From an uncultured Bacteroidales bacterium (GTDB lineage: Bacteria; Bacteroidota; Bacteroidia; Bacteroidales; Paludibacteraceae): 64,000 nucleotides of DNA. Made by a program: the position numbers and the translations under genes. The stretch lies in contig ONHW01000005.1 of assembly GCA_900317745.1 (NCBI GenBank), forward strand, positions 86,433 through 150,432, written 5' to 3'. Shown one piece after another: positions 16,704 through 25,406 of the stretch. Below the pieces are notes generated by a model. That model was not told the DNA's origin, made no database searches, and saw only the letters and a program-made list of their open reading frames with translations. The stretch's first letter is position 1. Each line of letters starts with the position of its first letter.

Positions 16704-16735
16704 AACCGGATAGTACACGCTATCCGGTTTTTTTT
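16704..16735 (+). terminator. Strong intrinsic terminator directly before the first methyltransferase
   Basis: A perfect 10-bp stem AACCGGATAG / CTATCCGGTT with a 6-nt loop, followed by eight T. It ends 12 bp before the ATG at 16748. No promoter is visible between it and the gene, so the operon must be transcribed through it. Confidence 0.85.
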
Positions 16736-16747
16736 GATTTTTGAAGA

Positions 16748-17818
16748 ATGAAAAAATATACAGTATTAGATCTATTCTGTGGTTGTGGTGGAATTAGTTA
16801 TGGTTTTGAGCTTGCTGGGTTCAAAATCATAGGTGGTATCGATTTCAATGAAGATGCCACCAAAACATTCAAACACAATTTTAAGGACGCGAAGGTTCGT
16901 CATGGTTACATAGAAAAAGTAACCGATGACGAAGTCCTGAGAGATTATGGAGGTGTTGATGTAATAGTAGGCGGACCTCCCTGTCAAGGATTCTCTACCG
17001 CTAATAGATGGCAAAAAGAAGAGGATGATCCTCGTAATAAGTTATTCTTTGAGTATATTCGATTTGTTAAATTATTGCGTCCCAAGATTATTCTCATAGA
17101 GAACGTCCGTGGTATATTGACGCGCAACAATGGCTATGCAAAAGAGCGTATTACTACCATTCTTGGAGAAGAAGGGTATTCTTTAAACATGCAAGTGCTT
17201 GATGCCTCTGAGTATGGTGTACCTCAAAATCGAAAACGCGCCATTATCGTGGGTGTTCGTAACGATTACAAGGACATGCTTTTTGATTTTGCGAAACTCA
17301 AAAAGAAACCCAAGGTTACCGTTGAAGATGCGATAGGAGAATTGTATCAGTTTGAACAAGAGAATCCTGAAAACAAAATCCTTACTGAGAAGCCATCTAC
17401 TCAATACCGGAAATATCTAAGAGCGACCGATAATGAAGTATTATCGCACGATGTGCGTTATCCCGCGGATATCGTGCAACGCCGTATCAGTTTTGTTCCG
17501 CAAGGAGGAAACTGGGAAGATGTTCCTGCAGAGTTATGGAAGAACAACCGTCAGAACCGACATTCGTCAGCCTACAAACGTTTAGATCCGAACACACAAT
17601 CGTGCACGATTGATACTGGAAATGCACATAGCAACTACTTCCATCCCCTGTTTAATCGTATTCCGAGTGTCAGGGAATCTGCTCGTTTGCAATCGTTCTC
17701 AGATAGATTTGAATTTATGGGATCGCGCGGTAGTCAGTATAAACAAGTAGGAAATGCAGTACCACCGCTACTTGCAAAAGCAATCGCGGATGCTATTATG
17801 GAAATTTTGAAGTCATGA
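16748..17818 (+). CDS. DNA (cytosine-5) methyltransferase, first of a tandem pair
   Basis: This 356-residue enzyme shows the C5-methyltransferase motifs in order: motif I DLFCGCGGISYGFELAGF at the N-terminus, motif IV GGPPCQGFST with catalytic Cys79, motif VI ENVRG, motif VIII QNRKR, then a target-recognition region and motifs IX-X (RESARLQSF, YKQVGNAVPPLLAKAI). It transfers a methyl group from S-adenosylmethionine to a cytosine in the recognition site and so protects the host from the linked nuclease. The stop codon overlaps the next start by 4 bp. Two such enzymes side by side suggest an asymmetric site, each enzyme modifying one strand, as in LlaJI. Confidence 0.95.
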   Translation: MKKYTVLDLFCGCGGISYGFELAGFKIIGGIDFNEDATKTFKHNFKDAKVRHGYIEKVTDDEVLRDYGGVDVIVGGPPCQGFSTANRWQKEEDDPRNKLFFEYIRFVKLLRPKIILIENVRGILTRNNGYAKERITTILGEEGYSLNMQVLDASEYGVPQNRKRAIIVGVRNDYKDMLFDFAKLKKKPKVTVEDAIGELYQFEQENPENKILTEKPSTQYRKYLRATDNEVLSHDVRYPADIVQRRISFVPQGGNWEDVPAELWKNNRQNRHSSAYKRLDPNTQSCTIDTGNAHSNYFHPLFNRIPSVRESARLQSFSDRFEFMGSRGSQYKQVGNAVPPLLAKAIADAIMEILKS

Positions 17819-18855
17819 AGATAATAGATTTATTTTGTGGAATCGGAGGTTTGAGTCTCGGTTTTGAACAAGCCGGTTTTGAAGTTGTTTCCGCTGTGGA
17901 CATGTGGGAAGATGCCGTTAAGACATATAACCACAATCGGGAGCAGAAAGTGGCTCAGGTTATTTCTGTCGAGGACTACAACGACCTCGTATTACCAACC
18001 GTTCTTGCACATCAAGGACATATTACCGGTATTATTGGAGGTCCCCCTTGTCAAGGTTTCTCAACTGTAGGTCGTCGTGTGGTAGATGATCCTCGTAATA
18101 AAATGTACCTTGAGTTCTATAAGGCCGTTAAGTTGGCTAAACCTGACTTCTTTGTCATCGAGAACGTAAAGGGCATGTTAACATTGAACAAAGGTGCATT
18201 TGTGAAAGATTTGTTAGCTCGCTTTGGCAAAGAAGGTGTTGATGGCGAGAAAGGGTTAGGATATACTATTTCTTATCAATTAGTGAACGCAGCAGACTAT
18301 GGTGTTCCTCAAAATAGATACCGTGTATTCTATGTCGGAATAAAAAACAAAAAGTTTGTTTTCCCTGAACCATTTGGATATCAATTAACCGCTAAAGATG
18401 GTATTAGTGACTTGTTGCACTCTACGAACGAATACTACGGCTCTGAACCTGTAAATGATTTCCAGAGAGCAATGCGCGGAAACATGACGCATCCAATCAA
18501 TCAAGATTACACAGACCATAGCCAACAAACTATTGATATTATCAGTAAAATTCCTGATGGCGGTAACATTCGGAGTTTACCCCGTGAGTATTGGGAAGTA
18601 CGAAAGTATAATAAGGCATTTGAAAGGATGGGAACTTTCAAGCCATCTAATACAATAGATACGGGCCATAGAAATTATTTCCACTATGCAGAACCACGTA
18701 TCCCCACATTGAGGGAGTCTGCCCGATTACAGAGTTTCCCAGATTCCTTTGAAGTGTTAGGTACTCGTGGTAGTCAGTATAAACAAGTCGGAAATGCAGT
18801 ACCGCCTATGTTGGCTTATGTTATTGCACAGAATATCAAACAAATCCTAGAATAA
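17815..18855 (+). CDS. DNA (cytosine-5) methyltransferase, second of a tandem pair
   Basis: This 346-residue enzyme is a diverged paralogue of the preceding one: motif I DLFCGIGGLSLGFEQAGF, motif IV GGPPCQGFSTVGR with catalytic Cys79, motif VI ENVKG, motif VIII QNRYR, and the C-terminal RESARLQSFPDSFEV and YKQVGNAVPPMLAYVI. The target-recognition region (about residues 195-290) differs from that of its neighbour, as expected for a different target strand or sequence. ATGA overlap with the upstream gene indicates translational coupling. The next gene starts 2 bp after its stop. Confidence 0.95.
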   Translation: MKIIDLFCGIGGLSLGFEQAGFEVVSAVDMWEDAVKTYNHNREQKVAQVISVEDYNDLVLPTVLAHQGHITGIIGGPPCQGFSTVGRRVVDDPRNKMYLEFYKAVKLAKPDFFVIENVKGMLTLNKGAFVKDLLARFGKEGVDGEKGLGYTISYQLVNAADYGVPQNRYRVFYVGIKNKKFVFPEPFGYQLTAKDGISDLLHSTNEYYGSEPVNDFQRAMRGNMTHPINQDYTDHSQQTIDIISKIPDGGNIRSLPREYWEVRKYNKAFERMGTFKPSNTIDTGHRNYFHYAEPRIPTLRESARLQSFPDSFEVLGTRGSQYKQVGNAVPPMLAYVIAQNIKQILE

Positions 18856-18857
18856 GT

Positions 18858-19604
18858 ATGAGAGTAGTAATTCCAAATAATACATACAAGGGGATTGCTG
18901 ATGGATCTAGTTTAACCAATGATAGACGTAAACAGATTCTATCTATATACGATTTTGTCAATACTTTAGGCAACGAGCCATTAACATACAAATCCCTACA
19001 AGAGAGAGTGGCAGATGAAGATTACGGCATATCTGATAGTGCCATCCGAACTTTCTTCCCACTATTAGGAAAATTGGGGTTCGTTGATTACAAAGATACT
19101 TTCCCTGCATGTGAACTATTCACAAAGACAGGAAAAGTGTTTATGGAAACTTTCAAATCTTTGCTTTATGCGGAAGATCTTCATCCTCAAAACAAGCGAC
19201 TGATTGATGAAATAAACCATTGCTTAACAACTATCCAAAGATATGGCCTCTTGTACATGAATAGCCAAGAAGAATTTAAACAACATGGCATTTGGCTCGC
19301 TCTTGCTATCTTAAAACAGGAGCAGGAAATATATTGGTCTGAGTTTTTATTCTTCCTGCATCTGTGTAAAGACAAGCATATGTCTATCAAAGATGCCGCA
19401 AAAGAGGTTAAAGCGAATAGATTAAAGAATGTAGAGTACGAATACTATAATTCAGATAACAAGCCTATAGCAGGTACTTCTTACTCGTACACGCATGCTT
19501 TTCTCGAAGAAGCCGGTATCCTCCGTGACATCGAAGTTAATCACTCTCTATTGAACGAGGGTATGTTTGATTTTATCGAATTAATTGACAACTACTATGA
19601 ATAA
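18858..19604 (+). CDS. Winged-helix-like protein of the restriction operon
   Basis: A 248-residue protein whose N-terminal part (LTNDRRKQILSIYDFVNTLG, YKSLQERVADEDYGISDSAI, RTFFPLLGKLGFVDYKD) has the helix pattern of a winged-helix DNA-binding domain. The rest is helical and ends IELIDNYYE. I do not recognise a catalytic motif. In the BsuMI system of Bacillus subtilis, three genes (ydiR, ydiS, ydjA) accompany two methyltransferases; by position this gene could correspond to YdiR. It may help recognise the target site. It sits inside the operon with a 2-bp gap upstream and an 8-bp overlap downstream. Confidence 0.65.
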   Translation: MRVVIPNNTYKGIADGSSLTNDRRKQILSIYDFVNTLGNEPLTYKSLQERVADEDYGISDSAIRTFFPLLGKLGFVDYKDTFPACELFTKTGKVFMETFKSLLYAEDLHPQNKRLIDEINHCLTTIQRYGLLYMNSQEEFKQHGIWLALAILKQEQEIYWSEFLFFLHLCKDKHMSIKDAAKEVKANRLKNVEYEYYNSDNKPIAGTSYSYTHAFLEEAGILRDIEVNHSLLNEGMFDFIELIDNYYE

Positions 19605-21312
19605 GGAAACCATTGAAGGCAACATTAGAGATAGTTTATCTCGTGCCTTAAAATTAATGAATGGCGAGGATGTCCTTACGTCCATGGCAAACACTATTCT
19701 CTTCCAATCCAACAATGCAAAGGACTTTGTATGGGGATCTGTGAAGGCTTTGCACAAAGAAGGTGTATTTAGAGAACTATTTGACTCAAAATGGAAGAAA
19801 CGTTGGTATAACAATTACATTCTTATCAATGATTGTTATGTGGCTTGCACTACACCAGATGGAACAGATGGTGATACCATTGGCATGTATGATGACGAAT
19901 TCCTAAATGATAATTTCCGAGTTGATGGCGGAATATTGGATGTTAAGAAATTTGCCAAAGCTGTTAATGATGTATATGCAGATCGCTATAAAGTAGTCAT
20001 TGAAGAAGATAACTTCAAGCTAATTAAGTTACAGAATAAAAAGCAGATAACTCCCATAGTCGAAGTGCCTGCAATGACATCGCAAGACTATCAATACATG
20101 GCAGCCATCAAGACTAAACCATTTTTGATTCTTGGCGGTTTCTCCGGCACAGGTAAGAGTATTGCGGTTAAGTCGCTCGCGTTTGCCACTTGCCCATGCG
20201 ATGGATATTTGAACGCATCTGAAACAACTCCGGGGAACTATCTCTTGTTATCCGTAAAACCCAATTGGCACGATGCAACTGAGATAACCGGATTCCGTTC
20301 GTCAGTTAACCATAACTACTACGTCACGGATTATATGAAGTTCGTGATTAAGGCTAAAATGTACGAAGATCAAAATGTGCCTTTCTTCGTTTGTTTGGAT
20401 GAGATGAACTTGGCACCGGTAGAGGAATATTTTGCAGACTTCCTCAGCGTTATCGAAAGCCGCACAAAGAGACAAGATGGTAGAATCGTCACCGACGCAT
20501 TGATTTCAAAGAGCGTATTTAACGATTCCAATTATGCGGATGACTTCAACATTTTCCTTGAACTTGGAATTCATCCAACGATTGAAGTAAATGATCTCAC
20601 GGAATTCAATGCCCAATTAAAAGCAAGTGAGGAAGAGGCGTTCTATCAAGAACAATGGCTTGTAGATGAACTTAAGGAACACGGCATGACTATTCCGCAG
20701 AACTTGATCGTTATCGGCACGGTCAATATGGACGACACCACCAATAGTTTCAGCCGTAAGGTGATTGACCGCGCCATGACATTTGAGACCGTAGTTGGTG
20801 AGTTTGATGTCGATGATTATTTTGCTGATGGTTCAGGTATTCTTATGGAATACTGCCAGAAACCTTCAAAAGGCGAGTTATATATTTCCGATGAAGTGCG
20901 TGCAACGGATTTGGATAGCAATTATTTGAACGATAAGGAGAAAAAGCAAATCATTGACTTCATCAACAATATCAATAAAGATCTTGATGGTACTCCGTTC
21001 CAAATCAGTTACCGCATTCTCAACGAAACTATCTTACTCTATCGGTCTAAGAAAGAGATAGACCACATTATTGGTAGCGGGTTTGAATTAGGTGTTGAAT
21101 TCTCGCTTGACTTGAATGACATATTCGACGATATCCTGATGCAAAAGATTCTGCCGCGTATTGAAGGCGATTATGACAAGTGTCATACCGCTATCGAAAA
21201 CCTAAGTAGACGCGCCAAAGATTCCGAATGGAAACGCAGCATTGACAAATTAGCGTTTATGGAGCGCCGATTTGGACCTGACAAGAGTGGATTTACTTCA
21301 TTCTGGAATTAA
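19597..21312 (+). CDS. McrB-like AAA+ NTPase restriction subunit
   Basis: The 571-residue protein contains Walker A GGFSGTGKS near residue 180, a Walker B region FFVCLDEMNLAPVEEYFADF, and GTVNMDDTTNSFSRKVIDRA, the NxD/arginine-finger region typical of McrB-type GTPases. It would form a hexameric motor that translocates DNA and drives the partner nuclease. The N-terminal 150 residues are probably a DNA-binding or partner-binding domain. ATG 19597 is preferred; an upstream in-frame TTG at 19585 would add four residues. Comparable proteins are LlaJI.R1 and BsuMI YdiS, both linked to methyltransferases rather than acting as methyl-dependent McrBC. Confidence 0.88.
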   Translation: MNKETIEGNIRDSLSRALKLMNGEDVLTSMANTILFQSNNAKDFVWGSVKALHKEGVFRELFDSKWKKRWYNNYILINDCYVACTTPDGTDGDTIGMYDDEFLNDNFRVDGGILDVKKFAKAVNDVYADRYKVVIEEDNFKLIKLQNKKQITPIVEVPAMTSQDYQYMAAIKTKPFLILGGFSGTGKSIAVKSLAFATCPCDGYLNASETTPGNYLLLSVKPNWHDATEITGFRSSVNHNYYVTDYMKFVIKAKMYEDQNVPFFVCLDEMNLAPVEEYFADFLSVIESRTKRQDGRIVTDALISKSVFNDSNYADDFNIFLELGIHPTIEVNDLTEFNAQLKASEEEAFYQEQWLVDELKEHGMTIPQNLIVIGTVNMDDTTNSFSRKVIDRAMTFETVVGEFDVDDYFADGSGILMEYCQKPSKGELYISDEVRATDLDSNYLNDKEKKQIIDFINNINKDLDGTPFQISYRILNETILLYRSKKEIDHIIGSGFELGVEFSLDLNDIFDDILMQKILPRIEGDYDKCHTAIENLSRRAKDSEWKRSIDKLAFMERRFGPDKSGFTSFWN

Positions 21313-21315
21313 AGC

Positions 21316-23619
21316 ATGGAGGTTCTTCGGTTACATAATGATCAATATACGATAACCATCTCCACCGCTACAAGCGGGTCAGCATGGGAACGGTTCGAAC
21401 GTCGCGTCGGAAATGAGGCGTTGCGTTACTGCGACTATGCCTCGTCCTACGCAAGCAAGTTGTCGCTTAGTCATCCCAAGGCGCATTTTACTCTGCAACC
21501 GGTATCAAACAATGAGGCTACGGAGTGGAAAGAGAAACATCCCGTCCTCTTTGAAACCAATGAGTACCAGTTTGCTGTTGAGTTCCATAACTCGCTGACG
21601 CTTGATGGGAACGAAAAGCACACCCCACACGTGCGTCACCCGCTCAAATCAGTAGTGGATTCCTTCAAGTTCTATCAAAGCGGCTCCGATAGTGGTTTCC
21701 TTGTTGGCTCAATTGATTTCCTTAACTCACCGGGTAAGTTCCGCTTTGCCTTTGAATACTACGACTTGGAAGGACAATTATGCGAGCAATGGTTTGAACT
21801 ATATGTGGCATCGCCGAAGTTAGATACCAAGAACGATCTAAAGAAGATTACCGCTCTCATCAATCGGGAGTACGAAAACTATGTCTTTGACTATCTGACG
21901 CTCACGTTCTCCAGCTACAACCTCCAACGCGCGGAACGCAATAACCAAATCATTTGGCTCAGCATATTCAAGTCAGTTGTGAATCTGTATTTTCGGAACG
22001 TACGGTACATTATGCCCAAGCCGAACAACAAACCAATCCGCAGGACATACGTGTCGCGACCGGAACGTATCCGCAGATGGAATCAACAGGAAGAAGAACG
22101 GTTTAAGAACCTTGGCGCTGATGCTGATAAGCACTTCTTCCGATACGAGCAAACGGAAAATACGGCAGACACCAAGGAGAATCGTTTCGTCAAATACTCG
22201 CTCCACGTCTTAGGCAAGAAATACCGCCAAGTGTTCAAGGAAGTGCGCAGCCTATATTCTGAAATGGATTCTGAGGAGATAGCTGCATTTGAGAACTATA
22301 GCCGAATCTTTGCCAATCTGGAGTCCGCTCCGTTCTTCCGTCAAGTAGGCGCGTTCGAGGGATTCCGGCAAGAGAGCGCTATCCTGCAACAACGAACCGG
22401 CTATAGCCAGATATATAAGGCCTGGCTGATGTTACGCAATTCGCTTGATTTGGTGGAAGGCAAGACCGAAATCGGAATGAAGAAGATATGGGAACTCTAC
22501 GAGATTTGGTGTTTCCTCATAATGAAACGACTCATCGCCAAGACCCTTTCTATTGACATCGATGCCGAGCTTGCTAAACCTGCTGACGAACATCCGCGTA
22601 TCCGAGAAGATAAATCGGAAATGCTCGTATCATTGGCGCAAAGCGATGTGAACCATATCGTGGAATTCGATGCTCCCAATGGAGATATAGTGCGGTTGGA
22701 ATACCAACACACCTATAATCGTCGTTCCACTGAAACAAAGACGGTCACCACCGAACAACGTCCAGACATCCAAATCACCATCACCAAACCAGATGGATTT
22801 GTCTTGACCTATCTCTATGACGCCAAGTACAGAGTGCAAGACGACAAGAAGAGTCAAGAGGAAGACATGGATATTGACATCGCCGACTTCCCGTTACCAG
22901 ACGCGATCAACCAAATGCACCGCTATCGCGACGCCATCTACTATAGTATAAAAGCCGAAGAACGACCGGAAGCCAAAGAGATCATCGGTGGTTATATTCT
23001 CTTCCCCGGGCGCACCTTTGGTGATGCAATTGAGAATCGGTATTTCTATAAGTCAATCGCACAAGTAAACATTGGTGCGTTCCCATTGCTACCGGCAGAG
23101 GAAGGTGTTGATGGTTTAATACAGTGCGACCTCTTGGAGAAACACTTGCAGGACATCTTACTTAACAACACGGCTTACGAGCAAATCAAAGATTCGATCC
23201 CGCAGAAAGGTTTGCAATATAACCATGCTATCCATAATCAAACGGAATTGGTTATTGTCAACCAAGCGAAAGAACTCAAGCGCACGCGTATGGTTGACCA
23301 ACAAATCTGCTATGCACCTGCTGCTTTTGAAAAGGGTTCATTGCGGCTTGTTCCGGGATACGAAACAACCAGATATGCATTGCTGCACAATGGCACAAAG
23401 GGAGACTTGTTCGAACTGAAAGATACCGGTGTGCGTATTGCACCTAAAGCAGAGTTGAGCAACAAACTCGCCATTGATCCGAGTGAACTATCGCACGATT
23501 ATTACCTCATTTTTGATCTCAAATCAAAGACTCCGTGCGCAACCGAAATCCTCGTACCCAAACGTGGTGCTCTTACTTCCGCCCCACATTTTATTAAATA
23601 TAGTGATTTGATTATATAA
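21316..23619 (+). CDS. McrC-like nuclease subunit (DUF2357 plus PD-(D/E)XK)
   Basis: This 767-residue protein follows the McrB-like gene by 3 bp. The N-terminal and middle parts fit the DUF2357 family (RRTYVSRPERIRRW, DTKENRFVKYSLHVLGKKYR), found in LlaJI.R2 and BsuMI YdjA. A PD-(D/E)XK nuclease core follows at about residues 455-520: VRLEYQHTYNR, then RPDIQITI and LTYLYDAKYRVQDD, giving the D...D-A-K catalytic triad. It should cut DNA when activated by the McrB-like motor at unmodified sites. Length and layout are normal and there are no frameshifts. Confidence 0.85.
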   Translation: MEVLRLHNDQYTITISTATSGSAWERFERRVGNEALRYCDYASSYASKLSLSHPKAHFTLQPVSNNEATEWKEKHPVLFETNEYQFAVEFHNSLTLDGNEKHTPHVRHPLKSVVDSFKFYQSGSDSGFLVGSIDFLNSPGKFRFAFEYYDLEGQLCEQWFELYVASPKLDTKNDLKKITALINREYENYVFDYLTLTFSSYNLQRAERNNQIIWLSIFKSVVNLYFRNVRYIMPKPNNKPIRRTYVSRPERIRRWNQQEEERFKNLGADADKHFFRYEQTENTADTKENRFVKYSLHVLGKKYRQVFKEVRSLYSEMDSEEIAAFENYSRIFANLESAPFFRQVGAFEGFRQESAILQQRTGYSQIYKAWLMLRNSLDLVEGKTEIGMKKIWELYEIWCFLIMKRLIAKTLSIDIDAELAKPADEHPRIREDKSEMLVSLAQSDVNHIVEFDAPNGDIVRLEYQHTYNRRSTETKTVTTEQRPDIQITITKPDGFVLTYLYDAKYRVQDDKKSQEEDMDIDIADFPLPDAINQMHRYRDAIYYSIKAEERPEAKEIIGGYILFPGRTFGDAIENRYFYKSIAQVNIGAFPLLPAEEGVDGLIQCDLLEKHLQDILLNNTAYEQIKDSIPQKGLQYNHAIHNQTELVIVNQAKELKRTRMVDQQICYAPAAFEKGSLRLVPGYETTRYALLHNGTKGDLFELKDTGVRIAPKAELSNKLAIDPSELSHDYYLIFDLKSKTPCATEILVPKRGALTSAPHFIKYSDLII

Positions 23620-23623
23620 AAAT

Positions 23624-24061
23624 ATGCCCGATGTACTCACCCCACAACAACGCCACCGCTGCATGTCGCATATTCGCAGCAAGGCAACCAAGCCGGAGAT
23701 ACTGGTTCGGAAATGGCTGTGGGCGCACGGGTACAGATACAGGTTGAACGTAAAGAGTGTACCTGGTAAGCCGGACATAGTGATGCGCAAGTACAGAACG
23801 GCAATCTTCGTCAATGGCTGTTTCTGGCACGGACATGAAGGATGCAAATATTTCATAATGCCGAAAACAAACACAGCATTTTGGCAAAACAAAATAGAGA
23901 ACAATCGTCAACGCGACAAGCGGAACTACTACATACTTCTCCAAAATGGTTGGCAAGTGATTGTCCTTTGGCAATGCGAGCTATCCCATGAAAGGATAGA
24001 AAAGACCATGCAAGCCGTAGCACTGTCGCTGAACGTGAGCTTTTTGACGATTGCTAAATAG
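23624..24061 (+). CDS. vsr: Vsr very-short-patch-repair endonuclease
   Basis: The 145-residue enzyme has the Vsr hallmarks: MSHIRSKATKPEILVRKWLW, the catalytic aspartate in VPGKPDIVM, and the zinc-linked FVNGCFWHGHEGC, ending with VIVLWQCELS. Vsr nicks next to T:G mismatches produced when 5-methylcytosine deaminates, starting repair back to C:G. It therefore protects sites modified by the two linked cytosine methyltransferases. It is the last gene of the operon (4-bp gap) and is followed by a strong terminator. Confidence 0.95.
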   Translation: MPDVLTPQQRHRCMSHIRSKATKPEILVRKWLWAHGYRYRLNVKSVPGKPDIVMRKYRTAIFVNGCFWHGHEGCKYFIMPKTNTAFWQNKIENNRQRDKRNYYILLQNGWQVIVLWQCELSHERIEKTMQAVALSLNVSFLTIAK

Positions 24062-24122
24062 CCTAACATTATTAGCATATCATTTGCGGTATGCTTGTCT
24101 TGTATATTTTCCACCACCACCT

Positions 24123-24164
24123 TGCACCTTTTGCAAAAAAATACGCAAAAGGTGCATTTTTTTT
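24123..24164 (+). terminator. Terminator of the RM operon
   Basis: A perfect 12-bp stem TGCACCTTTTGC / GCAAAAGGTGCA with a 10-nt loop, followed by eight T. Confidence 0.9.
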
Positions 24165-24197
24165 GAGCTTGTGACAAGATATAGCACTTTCTTGTTG

Positions 24198-24205
24198 TAT
24201 CTTTG
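24198..24205 (+). promoter_or_regulatory. Possible -7 element upstream of a 27-codon ORF
   Basis: TATCTTTG matches the -7 box exactly, but no TTTG lies 19-21 bp upstream, so promoter strength is doubtful. Transcription would start near 24211, about 70 nt before the small ORF. Confidence 0.4.
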
Positions 24206-24281
24206 TGGTCGAAATCGTGCTGTGTCCGCTCGATCGGACGCTAACGAATGACTGATGTTGAACACTCAAAATCACACAACC

Positions 24282-24365
24282 ATGCAAGAGATTTTAACTA
24301 CCCTTCTCGCCCTCGGTGAAGTGGCGCTGTACGTCTATCTGCTTATCGCCCTGTGCTTATGTTAG
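24282..24365 (+). CDS. Possible 27-residue hydrophobic peptide
   Basis: ATG to TAG encodes a peptide starting MQEILTTLLALGEVALYVY and continuing LLIALCLC, a single predicted membrane span with almost no charge. It follows a -7 box and sits between the restriction operon and the AbiE locus. Short single-span peptides in such islands can be type I toxins, but no antisense RNA was identified and no family is recognised. The rest of the gap (24366-24575) shows nothing I can support. Confidence 0.35.
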   Translation: MQEILTTLLALGEVALYVYLLIALCLC

Positions 24366-24575
24366 CGTTTTGCGTCTTTCATTTATGTGCGACTGCACTC
24401 CGTCAATCATTCCCTGCTTGAACATGATCATTCACCCAGAGTGTATAAGTGCTCGAAAAGAAATACTGCATAGCCAAGTAGGGAGCTGGGGTGCACTCAA
24501 GCGGGTGGGAATCATCATGTAGAATTAGGCAATTTCAACGAAAAGACACTTTTCTTGCAAAAATGTTCGTAAATA

Positions 24576-24607
24576 TTTGCATAATTGAAGAAAATGTTGT
24601 ATCTTTG
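24576..24607 (+). promoter_or_regulatory. Promoter of the AbiE operon
   Basis: TTTG at 24576-24579 and TATCTTTG at 24600-24607, 20 bp apart. The sequence AAATATTTGCATAATTGA around the -33 box is nearly repeated at the promoter at 26403, suggesting a common origin. Confidence 0.8.
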
Positions 24608-24644
24608 CGTAGATTTTCGAAAATTTGCGGTGATTTTCACTACT

Positions 24645-25406
24645 ATGGCGACAAAAATTAAGCAAATAACAGAGCAGACAGGCTTGGATGGTCTATTGTT
24701 CGGAAGCTGGATGAACCAGCAAGGAATAGATAGTAAACGGCAGCTTGAATACGTCCAAAGCGGTTGGTTGGAGCGGATAGCACGCGGCGTGTATAAGTTT
24801 GCTGGAAGCCATCCGACGCTCTATAGTGCCATTTCTTGCTACAACACGCAGTTGAACAAACAATGTATTGTGGGTGCAAGAAGTGCTATCGAACTACGAG
24901 GTTACAGCCATTATGTTCCAATGGGTAAGCCTGTCGCATTTCTTTTTACGGACAATACCCACAAACTGCCAGAATGGTTACTACTTGGTCAATGGGACAT
25001 GACAGTCCGTTACCAGACCACCTCATTTCTGGGCGAGGATCTGCTTGGTGTAGAAACGCAGATGGTGGATAGTCGCCCATTGTTGGTTTCATCACCGGAA
25101 AGGGCAATGCTTGAATGGCTAAACATGCCGAGTATCAATTCTTCGCTACTCGACGTGTATTATGTTATGGAGATGTTAGCCACCTTGCGTTCGGACTTAG
25201 TACAACAGTTATTGGAGCGATGTACTTCTGTCAAGGCGAAACGCTTGTTTATGTACATGGCTGAAAAAACCGGCTTTACGTGGGTAGATGATATAGACAA
25301 GACAAAAATAGATTTCGGAAGCGGACGCCGAATGATAGTGCCCAAAGGCAAATATATCAAGCAATATGACATGACTATTCCAACCGGTTTAGCAGAATAT
25401 GAATGA
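24645..25406 (+). CDS. abiEi: AbiEi-type antitoxin
   Basis: The 253-residue protein fits AbiEi: an N-terminal winged helix (LDGLLFGSWMNQQGIDSKRQ, then LEYVQSGWLERIARGVYKF) followed by the C-terminal antitoxin domain (CIVGARSAIELRGYSHYVP, SSPERAMLEWLN). AbiEi represses its own operon and neutralises the AbiEii nucleotidyltransferase toxin; the pair acts as a type IV toxin-antitoxin system in phage defence. The ATG at 24645 lies 38 bp after the promoter -7 box; a longer frame from 24585 would begin upstream of the -7 box, so it is not used. The stop overlaps the toxin start by 8 bp. The gene is intact. Confidence 0.85.
   Translation: MATKIKQITEQTGLDGLLFGSWMNQQGIDSKRQLEYVQSGWLERIARGVYKFAGSHPTLYSAISCYNTQLNKQCIVGARSAIELRGYSHYVPMGKPVAFLFTDNTHKLPEWLLLGQWDMTVRYQTTSFLGEDLLGVETQMVDSRPLLVSSPERAMLEWLNMPSINSSLLDVYYVMEMLATLRSDLVQQLLERCTSVKAKRLFMYMAEKTGFTWVDDIDKTKIDFGSGRRMIVPKGKYIKQYDMTIPTGLAEYE

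Noticed and set aside
19597-23619. Type IV methyl-dependent McrBC system
   Set aside because: The McrB/McrC-like genes are fused operon-wise to two active-looking cytosine methyltransferases and Vsr, which points to a BsuMI/LlaJI-type modification-linked system.
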